Source: Crossiella cryophila | GTDB taxonomy: Bacteria; Actinomycetota; Actinomycetes; Mycobacteriales; Pseudonocardiaceae | Direction: 5' to 3' | Assembly (NCBI RefSeq): GCF_014204915.1 | Contig: NZ_JACHMH010000001.1 | Location: forward strand, 8,643,501-8,707,500 | Length of the DNA: 64,000 nucleotides | Shown here: positions 1 to 9,048 of the stretch, piece after piece | Numbering within the stretch: position 1 is the first letter of the stretch | Layout: every line of letters starts with the position of its first letter | Program-made: the position numbers and the translations under genes | Notes under the pieces: model-generated | What the model saw: the letters and a program-made list of their open reading frames with translations, nothing else | Database searches by the model: none | What the model was told of the DNA's origin: nothing

Positions 1-1794
1 GCCGCCGACCTGGATCAGGTCACCGGCCCCCACCCGCAATCTGCGGGCGAAGCCGTCACTGAGCAGCACCCCGCCGGGTGCCCAGCTGCCCTCGGTCAGC
101 CGCAGTCCGGCGAAGCCAGGGGTGGCCCGGATGTCCACATCGGACACCTGCACGCTCACCGCCTCGGTCGCGCCGCGCACGTCCAGGCGCACCTCGCGGT
201 AGGCCAGCACCTGGCGGAATTCGGGGCGGGCACGGAGTTTCTGCACCAGTCCGGCGGGTAGCGACTCGCCCTCGGGCAGACTGACCAGGAGGTCGCTGGG
301 ATAGCTCGCGGCGGATTCGGCCGCGGTGTACTCGCGCAGGGTGCTGCCGCCGACCAGCGCGCCGGTCAGCAGCGCCGAGCCCAGGGTGACCACCGCGGCC
401 ACCGCCGCCGCCCGCCGTGGCGCGCCGCCGACCCCGCGCACGGCGAGCACGGCGGTGGGGCCGAACAGCCTGGCCGGGCGTTCCAGCAGGCGCAGCAGCG
501 GGCCGATGTAGAGCGGGCCGAGCGCGACCACCGCGCCAAGGGCCAGGGCCCCACTGCCCACGGTGAGCAGCAACAGGTCCGCGGTGACGCCGCCTGGCCT
601 TGCGGTTTCCAGCAGACCCTCCTGGATCATCAGGTACACCAGTGCGCCCGCACCGGCCGCGGCCAGCACGCCGATCGCGATCCGCAGCCGTCCGGTGCGC
701 TTGCTCTCCTCGGGTTTGCTGGTGCGGCGCAAGGCTTCCAGGGGTGCGACACCGGCCGCGCCGAGTGCCGGGGCGAGCACCGCGCCGATGGTGATGAGCA
801 TGGCTCCGGCAGCGATCACCAGCAGCAGCAAGGGTGACAGGCTCGGCTGACTCACCGGGGCGACCAGCGGGGCCAGCCAGCCGAGGCCGTACCCCAGGGC
901 CGCGCCGAGTGCACCGCAGACCAGGCCGGTGAGCGCACCCTCGGCGATCAGCGCCCTGGCCAGGGTGGCCTGGGAGCCGCCGACCGCGCGCAGCAGGGCG
1001 AGCTGGCGGCCGCGATGGGCGAAGACGATCCGGAACGCCGAGGTGGCCACCATGACCCCGGCCAGCAGCGCGACCAGCACGAACGCGGTCAGCGCCGCGG
1101 TGAGCTGGTCGACGGAGTCCTGTGCCCGGCCGAGTTCGGCGGCACGGGCCTCGGCCGCAGGCACGGCGGATTCGGCGCTGGTGCGCAGGGCTTCGACGAT
1201 CTTCGATTGGTCGCCGGTCAGCTCGACCCGGTCCAGGGGCGCGCCGGTCAGCGTGAGCACCTGGCGGTCCGGGGCGTAGGCGGCGACGCCGTCCGCGGGC
1301 GGCCCGGCGACCAGGCCGGTCACCTTGAGCCGCACGGGTTTCGCGCCGATCATGGCCTCGACGCTGCCGCCGGTGCTGACGCCGAGCCGTCGCGCCGCCC
1401 GCTCGGACAGCGCGATCTCCCCGGCCGCGGCGGGGTAGGCGCCGGTGGTCAGGCGGACCCGGCTGAGCGGTCCGGCACCCGGGTCGGCATGCAGCTGGAC
1501 GGTGTTGTCCCCCACCAGGATCCGGCCGTGCGCACGGCCGACCGCGCTGGTCGCGCCCGGGGTGCGGGCGAGCCGGTCCAGGGCGGTGACGCCGTCGCCC
1601 GCGGGGCTGGCGACCACGGCGTCCGCGGCGGCCGGGATGGCGGTGAGGTTCTCGATCGCGGTGCGCAACGCGATGTCCCTGGCCATGATCGCGCCGGTGG
1701 CGAACAGCGCGGCCACGGTGATGGCCAGCCCGGTGAGCAGCAGGCGGAGCGGGGAGCGCAGCACGCCACGCAGGTGGACGCGGGTGAAGTTCAC
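1..1794 (-). CDS. FtsX-family ABC transporter permease (C-terminus cut by window edge)
   Basis: Membrane subunit of a MacB/FtsX-type ABC exporter, partner of the ATPase encoded just upstream. Reading the minus strand from a GTG at 1794 gives 598 open codons to the window edge. An N-terminal membrane helix is followed by a large extracytoplasmic region, then a four-helix FtsX block containing an LALLRAVGGS coupling-type segment. More helices and the start of a second extracytoplasmic domain follow, the usual two-FtsX-domain layout. The GTG overlaps the ATPase stop in GTGA, implying translational coupling. Such permeases move lipids, peptides or antibiotics; the substrate cannot be told. The divergent two-component system is the likely regulator (inference). 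Confidence 0.88.
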   Translation of the reverse strand, partial: MNFTRVHLRGVLRSPLRLLLTGLAITVAALFATGAIMARDIALRTAIENLTAIPAAADAVVASPAGDGVTALDRLARTPGATSAVGRAHGRILVGDNTVQLHADPGAGPLSRVRLTTGAYPAAAGEIALSERAARRLGVSTGGSVEAMIGAKPVRLKVTGLVAGPPADGVAAYAPDRQVLTLTGAPLDRVELTGDQSKIVEALRTSAESAVPAAEARAAELGRAQDSVDQLTAALTAFVLVALLAGVMVATSAFRIVFAHRGRQLALLRAVGGSQATLARALIAEGALTGLVCGALGAALGYGLGWLAPLVAPVSQPSLSPLLLLVIAAGAMLITIGAVLAPALGAAGVAPLEALRRTSKPEESKRTGRLRIAIGVLAAAGAGALVYLMIQEGLLETARPGGVTADLLLLTVGSGALALGAVVALGPLYIGPLLRLLERPARLFGPTAVLAVRGVGGAPRRAAAVAAVVTLGSALLTGALVGGSTLREYTAAESAASYPSDLLVSLPEGESLPAGLVQKLRARPEFRQVLAYREVRLDVRGATEAVSVQVSDVDIRATPGFAGLRLTEGSWAPGGVLLSDGFARRLRVGAGDLIQVGG

Positions 1795-2549
1795 CGGCCC
1801 GCCCCTGCGGTGCGCAGGGCCTCGATCACCGTCGGCAGGTCAGGGTCGCGCAGTTCACCGGCCAGGCGACCGTCGGCCAGCAGCACCACCCGGTCGGCGT
1901 GCGCGGCGGCCAGCGGATCGTGGGTGACCATCACGACGGTCTGGCCGAACTCGCGCACCGAGTGCCGCAGGAAGCCCAGCACCTCGGCGCCGGCGCGGGA
2001 GTCCAGGTTGCCGGTGGGCTCGTCGGCGAAGACCACCTCCGGCCGGGTCAGCAACGCCCTGGCCAGCGCGACCCGTTGCTGCTGGCCGCCGGAGAGTTCG
2101 GCAGGCCGGTGCCGCAGCCGGTCCGCGATGCCCAATACCTCGGTCAGCCGCGTATACAGCGCGCGATCATGTGCGGGGCCGGCGAGGCTCAGCGGCAGCA
2201 GGATGTTCTCCCCCGCGGTGAGCTGGGGCAGCAGGTTGAAGGACTGGAAGACGAACCCGATCCGGTCCAGCCGGGTCCTGGTGAGGGCCTTGTCCGGCAG
2301 GCGGGTCAGGTCGGTGCCGCCGAGCAGGGCGGCCCCGGACGTCGCGGTGTCCAGACCGGCCAGGCAGTGCATGAGCGTGGACTTGCCGGAGCCGGAGGGC
2401 CCCATGATCGCGGTGAACGCGGCGCGGTCGAAGCCGACCGTCACCCCGTCCAGCGCACGCACCGCGCCGGGACCGCTGCCGTAGACCTTCACCAGGTCCA
2501 CGGCGGCGACCGCGGCCGTGGCGAGGGCGGAGTTCGTCATGCCGGTCAC
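1791..2549 (-). CDS. ABC transporter ATPase, MacB/LolD type
   Basis: Cytoplasmic ATP-hydrolysing subunit driving the FtsX permease. The 252-aa protein has Walker A GPSGSGKST near residues 50-58, signature LSGGQQQRVA near 152-161, Walker B VVFADEP near 172-178 followed by TGNLD, and the switch histidine near 210. Length and motifs fit the LolD/MacB/SalX group. The GTG at 2549 lies 3 nt after a GGGGAG Shine-Dalgarno sequence; an in-frame ATG at 2540 is the alternative. It is divergent from the histidine kinase at 2660, an arrangement common in antimicrobial-sensing and detoxification modules. Family assignment is certain; substrate unknown. Confidence 0.95.
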   Translation of the reverse strand: MTGMTNSALATAAVAAVDLVKVYGSGPGAVRALDGVTVGFDRAAFTAIMGPSGSGKSTLMHCLAGLDTATSGAALLGGTDLTRLPDKALTRTRLDRIGFVFQSFNLLPQLTAGENILLPLSLAGPAHDRALYTRLTEVLGIADRLRHRPAELSGGQQQRVALARALLTRPEVVFADEPTGNLDSRAGAEVLGFLRHSVREFGQTVVMVTHDPLAAAHADRVVLLADGRLAGELRDPDLPTVIEALRTAGAGR

Positions 2550-2645
2550 GATCTCCCCGGGTGGGGTGGGCGCGGATCTGTCCCGGGGCCGGTTCCCGGT
2601 CGGGTGGCTCTGACTTTCGGCCGATCTGCCCGCGTCGACGCGCGG

Positions 2646-2662
2646 TTAGGCTGCCGGACGTG
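2646..2662 (+). promoter_or_regulatory. Leaderless -10 box for the histidine kinase
   Basis: TAGGCT at 2646-2651 is followed by 7 nt and then the GTG start at 2660. A -10 hexamer this close puts the transcription start at or next to the start codon, so the mRNA should lack a leader; no Shine-Dalgarno sequence precedes the GTG. The same geometry recurs at 13296 and 20532. No clear -35 box is seen. Confidence 0.55.
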
Positions 2663-3808
2663 ATCAGGAACCGCCGGCTGCCACTACAGGCGCTGCTGTG
2701 GCTGGCGGGAGCGGCGGCACTGGGCGCGCTGGGCCTGGTCGACCTGGCCGGCCGCGCCTTCCGCTCCGGCACCGGTTTCGGCCTAGACCTGGGCACCGCG
2801 CTGGCGGCCTGCGCACTCGCCCTGGTGTGCTGCTGGCTCGGCCCACGCACCCTGGCGGTCAGCGCGGGCGTGCTCGCGATCGGCTCGGTACTGCTGCGCC
2901 ACACCGGGGAGCACCTGCGCCTGCCGGACGCCCCGTTCAGCTTCGCCTACAGCGCGGCGGTGCTGGTGCTGCTGGGCGTGCTGGCCTGGCGGGGCGCGGT
3001 CTGGTGGTCGGCGACCGCCTCGGCACTCCTGCTCACCGCTCTGCTGACCCAGCTCCTGGTCGCCGACCGCGGCCTGGCCGCCGTGGTCGGCGCGATCGTG
3101 CTGGTGCTGGCCGCCGCGATCGCGATCGGCGCCGGCGTGACCGCCCGGCTGGCGACCAGGGACAAGGCGCGGCAGCTCGAACACGCTCGGCTGACCCAGC
3201 GCACCGAGTTCGCCAGGGACCTGCACGACTTCGTCGCCCACCACGTGACCGCGATGGTGGTGCAGGCCAGGGGCGCACTGGCGATCGCGGACAAGAAACC
3301 GGAACTGGTCGCCCCCGCCCTGGAGCGGATCGCGGACACCGGCACCGAGGCGATGGAATCCCTGCACCGCATGGTCGGCCTGCTCCGCGGCGAGGACGAT
3401 CCGGCCCGCACCACCCCGATCGGACTGGGCGAGCTACGCGCGCTGGTGGAGCGATTCGGCGCGGCCGACGGCGTGCCGACCACCCTGCACGAGTCCGGCG
3501 AACTGGACGAGCTGCCTGCCGAGGTCACCACCACCGCACACCGAGTGGTCCTGGAAGCACTGACCAACGTGCGCAAGCACGGACAGGAGGTCACCGCGGT
3601 GGATGTCCTGTTGCAGCGCAATGGAAACTGGGTGGTGGTGCGGATCGCCGACGACGGCAGGCCGCCACGTTCCAGTGGGCGCAACGGATTCGGCCTGCGC
3701 GGCCTGGCCGAACGGGCCGGGTCGATCGGTGGCACACTGCGATCCGGACCGGGCGCCGCCGGCGGCTGGGTGGTGGAGGCGAGGCTGCCGGTGGGGACGG
3801 TCCGATGA
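2660..3808 (+). CDS. NarL-type sensor histidine kinase (HisKA_3)
   Basis: Membrane sensor kinase for the response regulator that overlaps it. From GTG 2660 the protein is 382 aa. The N-terminal half is a run of about five or six hydrophobic helices with short loops and no large external sensor domain, suggesting membrane sensing. The dimerisation/phosphoacceptor motif is DLHDFVAHH with the phosphorylated His near residue 189. The C-terminal ATPase domain ends with DDGRPP and GFGLRGLAERA boxes. The open frame extends upstream to 2561, but the leaderless -10 box supports 2660. The stop overlaps the next gene in ATGA. It probably controls the divergent ABC exporter (context inference). Confidence 0.93.
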   Translation: MIRNRRLPLQALLWLAGAAALGALGLVDLAGRAFRSGTGFGLDLGTALAACALALVCCWLGPRTLAVSAGVLAIGSVLLRHTGEHLRLPDAPFSFAYSAAVLVLLGVLAWRGAVWWSATASALLLTALLTQLLVADRGLAAVVGAIVLVLAAAIAIGAGVTARLATRDKARQLEHARLTQRTEFARDLHDFVAHHVTAMVVQARGALAIADKKPELVAPALERIADTGTEAMESLHRMVGLLRGEDDPARTTPIGLGELRALVERFGAADGVPTTLHESGELDELPAEVTTTAHRVVLEALTNVRKHGQEVTAVDVLLQRNGNWVVVRIADDGRPPRSSGRNGFGLRGLAERAGSIGGTLRSGPGAAGGWVVEARLPVGTVR

Positions 3809-4452
3809 CGATCCGGGTGCTGCTGGCCGACGACCAGGCGATGGTGCGCACCGGTTTCGGCATGATCCTGGCCGCCGAGGACGACATCGAGGTGGTCGGC
3901 GAGGCCGAGGACGGCGTGCGCGCGGTGGAACTGTGCCGCGAACTACGCCCCGACGTGGTCCTGATGGACATCCGCATGCCCCGCCTGGACGGCTTGGAGG
4001 CGTTGCGGCGGGTGACCGCTCCCGGAGTCGTCGATCCACCGAAGGTCGTGGTGGTGACCACCTTCGAGGAGGATGCCTATGTGCGCCAGGCACTTCAGGA
4101 CGGCGCGTGCGGATTCCTGTTGAAGACGGCCAGTTCCGCGCTGCTGGTGGAGGCGATCCGGGCGGCGGCCTCAGGTGAGGCGCTGGTCAGCCCGTCGATC
4201 ACGGTGCGACTGCTGCGCAAGCTGACCGCCCCCGGCCCCCGTCCGGCCGCCGGTGTCGCGCTGTCCGAACGCGAACTCGACGTGGTGCGCGAGGTGGCCC
4301 GCGGCGCCACCAACGCGGAGATCGCCGCCGCCCTGCACATCGCGGTGGGCACGGTGAAAACCCACCTCACCAGCATCCAGCACAAACTCCCCGCCCGAAA
4401 CCGGGTGGAGATCGCCGCCTGGGCCTGGTCCACCGGCGCCCTTGGCCTTTAG
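3805..4452 (+). CDS. NarL/LuxR-type response regulator
   Basis: DNA-binding partner of the upstream kinase. The 215-aa protein starts with a receiver domain (acidic pair at residues 9-10, phospho-acceptor Asp55 in VVLMDIRMP, conserved Lys in FLLKTAS) and ends with a LuxR/GerE helix-turn-helix (LSERELDVVREVARGATNAE onwards). ATG at 3805 overlaps the kinase stop (ATGA), so translation is coupled. Members usually bind inverted repeats upstream of a neighbouring transporter, here probably the ABC genes at 1-2549. The target is an inference; the family is clear. Confidence 0.95.
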   Translation: MTIRVLLADDQAMVRTGFGMILAAEDDIEVVGEAEDGVRAVELCRELRPDVVLMDIRMPRLDGLEALRRVTAPGVVDPPKVVVVTTFEEDAYVRQALQDGACGFLLKTASSALLVEAIRAAASGEALVSPSITVRLLRKLTAPGPRPAAGVALSERELDVVREVARGATNAEIAAALHIAVGTVKTHLTSIQHKLPARNRVEIAAWAWSTGALGL

Positions 4453-4696
4453 TCGTACCCCGAACTGACCCGAAGTCGGATTCCCCACCCCTGCCAACCC
4501 GGCAGCCTGAAGTGGACACACCCACCCCCGTCCACTGTGGAGGCTCCCATGTCCCGCCGTCCCGCCCCACTCCCGCACAACAACAGCGCGCTGCCCACTC
4601 CCACCAAACCCACCAGGCCGCGAGTCCCGGCCACCGGCAGCCCAACCTCGGCCGACTCCCGCCAACCGCCCGCGCCACGACCTCGGCGCGGCGTGC

Positions 4697-4966
4697 TCAC
4701 TCCACCTCGCGCAGGATCCGCTCCACCGAGGCCAACCGGGTCTGCACCTCGGTCAGCTGCCCCCTGGCCTCGGCCAGCTCACGCGCGGTCTCCTCCTGCG
4801 CGGCCACCGCCCGAGCCGCCAGCTCCTGGTACGCCTGCTCGCGGGCCGCGCTGGCCTTGGCGCGCACCGAGATGAAGCTCTGCCAGATGATCACGGTCAG
4901 TACCACGGTGATCAGCGTGAAGACGCCGAACACCCCGACGAGTTCCTGCCAGGCACGGACGCCCAT
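4697..4966 (-). CDS. Small membrane-anchored coiled-coil protein
   Basis: An 89-aa protein of unknown function. Residues about 10-32 form one hydrophobic helix (GVFGVFTLITVVLTVIIW); the rest is a charged Ala/Glu/Arg-rich heptad stretch typical of a coiled coil (LAEARGQLTEVQTRLASVER). This predicts a single-pass membrane protein with a cytoplasmic oligomerising tail. It begins 3 nt after the stop of the ArsR-like regulator and is the last gene of the MMPL-ArsR transcription unit, so it may assist the transporter or tether the regulator (speculative). No family name was recognised. Confidence 0.7.
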   Translation of the reverse strand: MGVRAWQELVGVFGVFTLITVVLTVIIWQSFISVRAKASAAREQAYQELAARAVAAQEETARELAEARGQLTEVQTRLASVERILREVE

Positions 4967-4969
4967 GGG

Positions 4970-5299
4970 TCAGTCTTCCTGTTCTTCCGGTGTGCTGAGG
5001 GTGCGCACGGCCGCCACGATCGTGGCCGGGGTCAGCTCGTAGGCGAACGGGGTCACCTCGTAGAACTTCATCGCCTTGCCATCCTCGGACAACTCCAACT
5101 GGGCGGTCACCAGACCGGCCGCCTCCAGCTTGCGCAGGTGCACCTGGAGCAGCGCCCGGCTGATGCCGAGTTCACGGGCGAGCGCGCTGACGTACTGGCG
5201 CTCGCCGGCCAGCGCCGCGACCACCCGCAGCCGGTGCGGATTGGCCAGCGTCGCCAGCACCCGCACGAGGTCGTCCCCCGTGGGCGGCTTCCTGGTCAT
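4970..5299 (-). CDS. ArsR-like winged-helix regulator
   Basis: A 109-aa transcription factor. From ATG 5299 (MTRKPPTGDD) it shows the ArsR winged-helix pattern: LATLANPHRLRVVAAL, then recognition-helix region ALARELGISRALLQVHLRKL and wing GLVTAQLELSEDGKAMKFYEV. No metal-binding Cys cluster (ELCVC-type) is present, so a metal sensor is unlikely. It lies 28 bp after the MMPL transporter stop in the same direction. A nested inverted repeat in the MMPL promoter (7573-7619) is a plausible binding site, giving an autoregulated transporter-repressor unit. Longer upstream reading gives only a Cys/Pro-rich unlikely extension. Confidence 0.87.
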   Translation of the reverse strand: MTRKPPTGDDLVRVLATLANPHRLRVVAALAGERQYVSALARELGISRALLQVHLRKLEAAGLVTAQLELSEDGKAMKFYEVTPFAYELTPATIVAAVRTLSTPEEQED

Positions 5300-5327
5300 C
5301 GCGGCACCCAGCACATGGTCAGCAAGG

Positions 5328-7559
5328 TTAGGCGGTGACCCGAGGGCCCCGCACGGGACGGTCGATCCCGGCCTTCCCGACGCGGAACCGGGGCATCCGC
5401 CAGGCCCGTTCGCCGAGCAGCGACAGCGCGGCGGGCACCAGCACACCCCGTACCAGCGTCGCGTCCAGCAGCACCGCCACGGCGAGGCCGACGCCCAGCA
5501 TCTTGTTCTCGATGGAGGTGAGAGTGACGAACACGGCGAACACCAAGGTCATGATGACCGCGGCGCTGGTGACCACACCCGCGCTCGCGCCGAGGCCGCT
5601 GATCACGGCCTCGCGGGCGGGCAGGCCGTCGGTCCAGCGTTCGCGGATCCGGCTGAGGATGAAGATGTGGTAGTCCATGCTCAGTCCGAACAGGACCACG
5701 AACATGAACAGCGGCAGCCAGCCCATCACCCCGCCATAGGGGGTGAAACCCAGCAGGCCGCTGAGATTGCCGTACTGGAAGATCCAGGTGATCACGCCGT
5801 AGGCCGCGCCGATGGAGAGCAGGTTCAGCGCGATCGACACCAGTGGCACGGTGATCGAGCGGAACATGAAGACCAGCAGCACGAACGACAACAGCAGCAC
5901 GAAGGCGAACACCAGTGGCGTGCGGTCCCGCAGCTGGTTGGTGAAGTCGTAGGTCTGCGCGGTCTTGCCGGACACCGCCGCGTCCAACTGGGCGAACCCG
6001 CCGACGGCCGCGGGGATCACCTTGTGCCGCAGGTGTTCCAGCGCGCGTACCGAGGTGTCGTCGGTGCCGGATCCGGCCAGCGGCATCCGGACCACCAGCG
6101 CGTTGCCCACCCGGTCGCTGGTGACCGGCTCGGCCAGCAGCCCGCCGCTCTCCAGGACCTGCGTGCGCAACCGGTCCACCACCGCACCGCTCAGCATTCC
6201 GTCCACTCTGGACTGATCGCGCTGCCAGATCACCACCCTGGCCGGGGTGGGCGCGCCGGGGAACGCCTCCTGCATGCGGATCGCGGCGTCCACCTGGGCG
6301 ACGCTGCGCGGCAGGCTGTTCACCGCGGCGGCGTCCTGGAGCTTCAGGTCCAGCGCGGGCACCGCCAGCGCCAGCAACGCGAGCACCGCCGCCCCGCCCC
6401 ACACCAGCGGCCGCCTGGCCACCCGGCGGGCGACCCCGGACCAGATCCGGGACTCCCGGGCCGCGGTCCGGCCCTTGCCCAGCCAGGGGATCCGGCCCTT
6501 GTCCACCCGGTGCCGCAGGGTGGCCAGGATCGCGGGCAACACGGTCACCGAGGCGATCATGGCCAGGCCGACCGCCACGGTCATGCCGATCGCGCCGCCG
6601 GCGAACACGCCGAGTCCGGTCAGCACCAGTCCGACCAGGGACAGCATCACGGTGAGGCCGGAGAACAGCACCACGTGCCCGGAGGTGCGGGCGGTGGTGC
6701 GCAACGCGGTCTCATCGTCGGCTCCGGACTGTCGTTCCTCGCGGTAGCGGCGCAGGTAGAACAGCGAGTAGTCGACGCCGACGGCCACGCCGATCAGCAG
6801 GATCAGCGCCGAGCCCGCGCTGTTGATGGCCACCACCTTGCCGATCACCGACAGCAGGGTGAAGGTGGCGACCAACGCGGTCGCGGTGAGCAGCACCGGG
6901 ATACCGGCGGCCACCACCGAACCGAACACGATCAGCAGGATGACCAGCACCAGCGGCAGCGACAACAGGTGCGACCGGGCCAGATCGGCCTTGATCGCCT
7001 CGTCCACCGCGCCGGACAGGCTGCGGTCCCCGGCCTGGGCCAGTCGCACCTGCGGATGCCGGGCCGCGACGGCAGCGACCGCGTTGGTGGCAAAACTGAA
7101 GTGCTCATTGAGTTTCTCCACCGGCCAGGCCAGTTTGAAGGTCACCAGTCCGGACCGGCCGTCGACGGAGACGTGCGGCGAGCCCAGTTCCGGCGACAAG
7201 CCCGGTCGCGGCCGCGAACCGGGTTCCAGCGGCGAGCCGATGCCGGTGACCGCGTCCGGCCGCCGCTTCAGCTCGGCGATCAGGTCCTCGGTGGCCGCGA
7301 GCAGTTCCGGACTGTTCCCGAAGTGCCTGCCCGGTGCGCGGGCCTGGATCAGCACCTTCTCCTCCACCGGCAGGTACTCGCCCTGACTGTCCATAATGGA
7401 CCGGGCCCGGCCGGTCTCCCCCGGCTCCTCATTACGTGCGTCCGGCCCGGTGACCAGCACACTCGCCAGAAACGCGAGCAGTACCAGCCCCAGCCAGCCC
7501 AGGATCGCCACCCGGCGATGCCGTGCGGACCAGGCCGCGATCCGATCGGTCAGCGTCAT
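5328..7559 (-). CDS. MMPL/RND-family membrane transporter
   Basis: Proton-driven exporter of the MMPL branch of RND transporters, 743 aa from ATG 7559. An N-terminal helix (ILGWLGLVLLAFLASVL) is followed by an external domain, a block of five helices (about residues 190-360), a second external domain and a matching second block. A conserved membrane motif VGVDYSLFYLRRYREE in the first half is mirrored by FGLSMDYHIFILSRIRE in the second; the Asp-Tyr pairs are the proton-relay residues of the family. GGGGGAG stands 7 nt before the ATG. Family members export lipids, siderophores or polyketides. The following ArsR-like gene is the likely local regulator. Confidence 0.93.
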   Translation of the reverse strand: MTLTDRIAAWSARHRRVAILGWLGLVLLAFLASVLVTGPDARNEEPGETGRARSIMDSQGEYLPVEEKVLIQARAPGRHFGNSPELLAATEDLIAELKRRPDAVTGIGSPLEPGSRPRPGLSPELGSPHVSVDGRSGLVTFKLAWPVEKLNEHFSFATNAVAAVAARHPQVRLAQAGDRSLSGAVDEAIKADLARSHLLSLPLVLVILLIVFGSVVAAGIPVLLTATALVATFTLLSVIGKVVAINSAGSALILLIGVAVGVDYSLFYLRRYREERQSGADDETALRTTARTSGHVVLFSGLTVMLSLVGLVLTGLGVFAGGAIGMTVAVGLAMIASVTVLPAILATLRHRVDKGRIPWLGKGRTAARESRIWSGVARRVARRPLVWGGAAVLALLALAVPALDLKLQDAAAVNSLPRSVAQVDAAIRMQEAFPGAPTPARVVIWQRDQSRVDGMLSGAVVDRLRTQVLESGGLLAEPVTSDRVGNALVVRMPLAGSGTDDTSVRALEHLRHKVIPAAVGGFAQLDAAVSGKTAQTYDFTNQLRDRTPLVFAFVLLLSFVLLVFMFRSITVPLVSIALNLLSIGAAYGVITWIFQYGNLSGLLGFTPYGGVMGWLPLFMFVVLFGLSMDYHIFILSRIRERWTDGLPAREAVISGLGASAGVVTSAAVIMTLVFAVFVTLTSIENKMLGVGLAVAVLLDATLVRGVLVPAALSLLGERAWRMPRFRVGKAGIDRPVRGPRVTA

Positions 7560-7572
7560 GCCACAACTCCCC

Positions 7573-7623
7573 CAACTCGATACCTGCAAGCGAAAGTTAG
7601 CAGGTGCCATCCCGAGTTGTCAC
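7573..7623 (-). promoter_or_regulatory. MMPL promoter with nested inverted-repeat operator
   Basis: On the minus strand GTGACA (7618-7623) and TAACTT (7594-7599) are separated by 18 bp, a good vegetative promoter. Two perfect inverted repeats overlie it: CAACTCG (7573-7579) with CGAGTTG (7613-7619), and inside it ACCTGC (7582-7587) with GCAGGT (7600-7605). A factor bound here would cover both promoter boxes. The ArsR-like regulator in the same unit is the natural candidate. Confidence 0.6.
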
Positions 7624-7724
7624 CCAGAGAACCCGGCCATCTCAATGGGCGACCTCCGGCGGGGTTTCCACCGCCCCGGACCTACCGTGGTGGACAGCGA
7701 GCACATCCGAGGGGGGCCTTGGCA

Positions 7725-9044
7725 GTGACCGAGAATCGCATCGCCATGAGCGCGGACACCCTGGCCAGCACGGGCCAGGCGCTGGTCGACACCGCCGACG
7801 CCGGATCCGCGGCCACAGCGGCGCCCAGGACGGGGACGAGGCGGCCAACACCTCCTTCACCCTGGCCCAGGCACTGTCCCAGTGCGAGAACACCGTGGCA
7901 GGGACACCCTGGAGCTGAACGCCAGGACCTACGCCGAGGCCGAGCAGACCCAGATCAGCACCCACCAGTCCCGGCTCAGCACCCTGGCCGAGGCCCTGAC
8001 CCGCGTCCCGCCGGTGCTCCGGGACGCGGGCGAGCACCTGACCCGCCTGCAGACCAGCCTGCGCACCGCGGGCTCGGTGGACGCCGAAGCCGCCGCGGCC
8101 CCGCGCCGCCTCACCCAGGTGAGACAGTGTTGGGACAGCCTGTCCATCGCCGACCGGGAAACCCTGCTGGCCTCAACGCCGATGGTCATGGCCGTGCCAT
8201 CGTGGCAATGGGCAACCCCGACACCTCCACCAACGTGGCCACCCTGGTGCCCGGCACCGAGTCCAGACTCGCCGGTTCCCCGTCCACCGCGGTGATCAGG
8301 TGGGTGGGTTACGACGCACCGCAGAACATCCTCGAAGCCGGTGGCCAGCAGCACACCGCCAACGCCAAAGCGGACCTGGCCAGGTTCCAGGAGGGGTTAC
8401 GCGCCAGCCACACCGCCAGCGTTGCCGCGCACGATGTCATCAAGGCCACCAACATCCCGCTGGGCACCGGCATCGGCCTGCCCACGGCGGATCCACACGG
8501 TCCGGACCCCACGCTCAAGGGCTTCGGCGGCAAGGTCTTCAGCTCGGATCCTGGCACGCCGGGCTGGTTGCCCGGTGGGCTGGGCGAGGCGGCGCACAGC
8601 GAGTACTGGCGCCGGAACAGCGCCTCGCTGACGAACATGGGAAAGATCATTGCGGGCAAGCCGGCCGACCGCGCGGAAACCCACACCCCCCAGGCCCTCG
8701 CGCGACTGCCGTCACAGGCCCGGCTGGAACGGGTCTCGGCCGCGATCGACAACCCCTGCGACGTCCCCTCGGACAACGGTCCGCGGGGCCGGGTCGAGGC
8801 GCGCAACACCTACCAGGTGCTCGGCCGCGACCCGGCGGAGTTCCCCCGCGCCTTCGACACCCACAAGAACTACTGGACCGCCGGCAACCACACCCTGCTC
8901 GAGGACAAACGGCCCACGAGCTGGTTCCGCTGGGTGCGCGACAACACGGACGCCTTCACCATCACCTTGCAGGCCAACGATCTCGGCGAGCTGTACCTCG
9001 GCTCGACCTCGCCGTGCGGCTGGCCGGACGGACAACCGCGGTAG
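7725..9044 (+). pseudogene. Decayed DUF1023 (ESX-type alpha/beta hydrolase) gene
   Basis: Remnant of a DUF1023 hydrolase, a family usually joined to WXG100-like helices and type VII secretion. Similarity passes through three frames: a start at GTG 7725, then TSFTLAQALSQCENTV (about 7850-7900), then a helical stretch to QCWDSLSIADRETLLA (about 7905-8175), then VAMGNPDTSTNVATLVPGT and WVGYDAPQ onward. Three shifts in the same direction are needed. The family's GHSYG-type nucleophile elbow is missing: after LRASH the sequence jumps to DVIKATNIPL and the C-terminal KVFSSDPG and HSEYWRRNSASLTNMG segments. The last 100 residues are an unrecognised extension. Loss of both frame and active site argues for a true pseudogene rather than sequencing error. 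Confidence 0.75.
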
Positions 9045-9048
9045 CGGA

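Noticed and set aside
4537-4875. Pro-rich plus ORF with GGAGG before an ATG at 4549
   Set aside because: Runs antisense through the coiled-coil membrane protein and has low-complexity composition; the ribosome-site match is probably chance. It could be a short Pro-rich peptide, but I cannot support it.
5076-9044. A 1322-codon plus-strand open frame across the ArsR/MMPL region and the DUF1023 relic
   Set aside because: Its first two thirds are antisense to the well-supported MMPL and ArsR-like genes and have His/Gln/Arg-rich composition; only the last part matches the decayed hydrolase.
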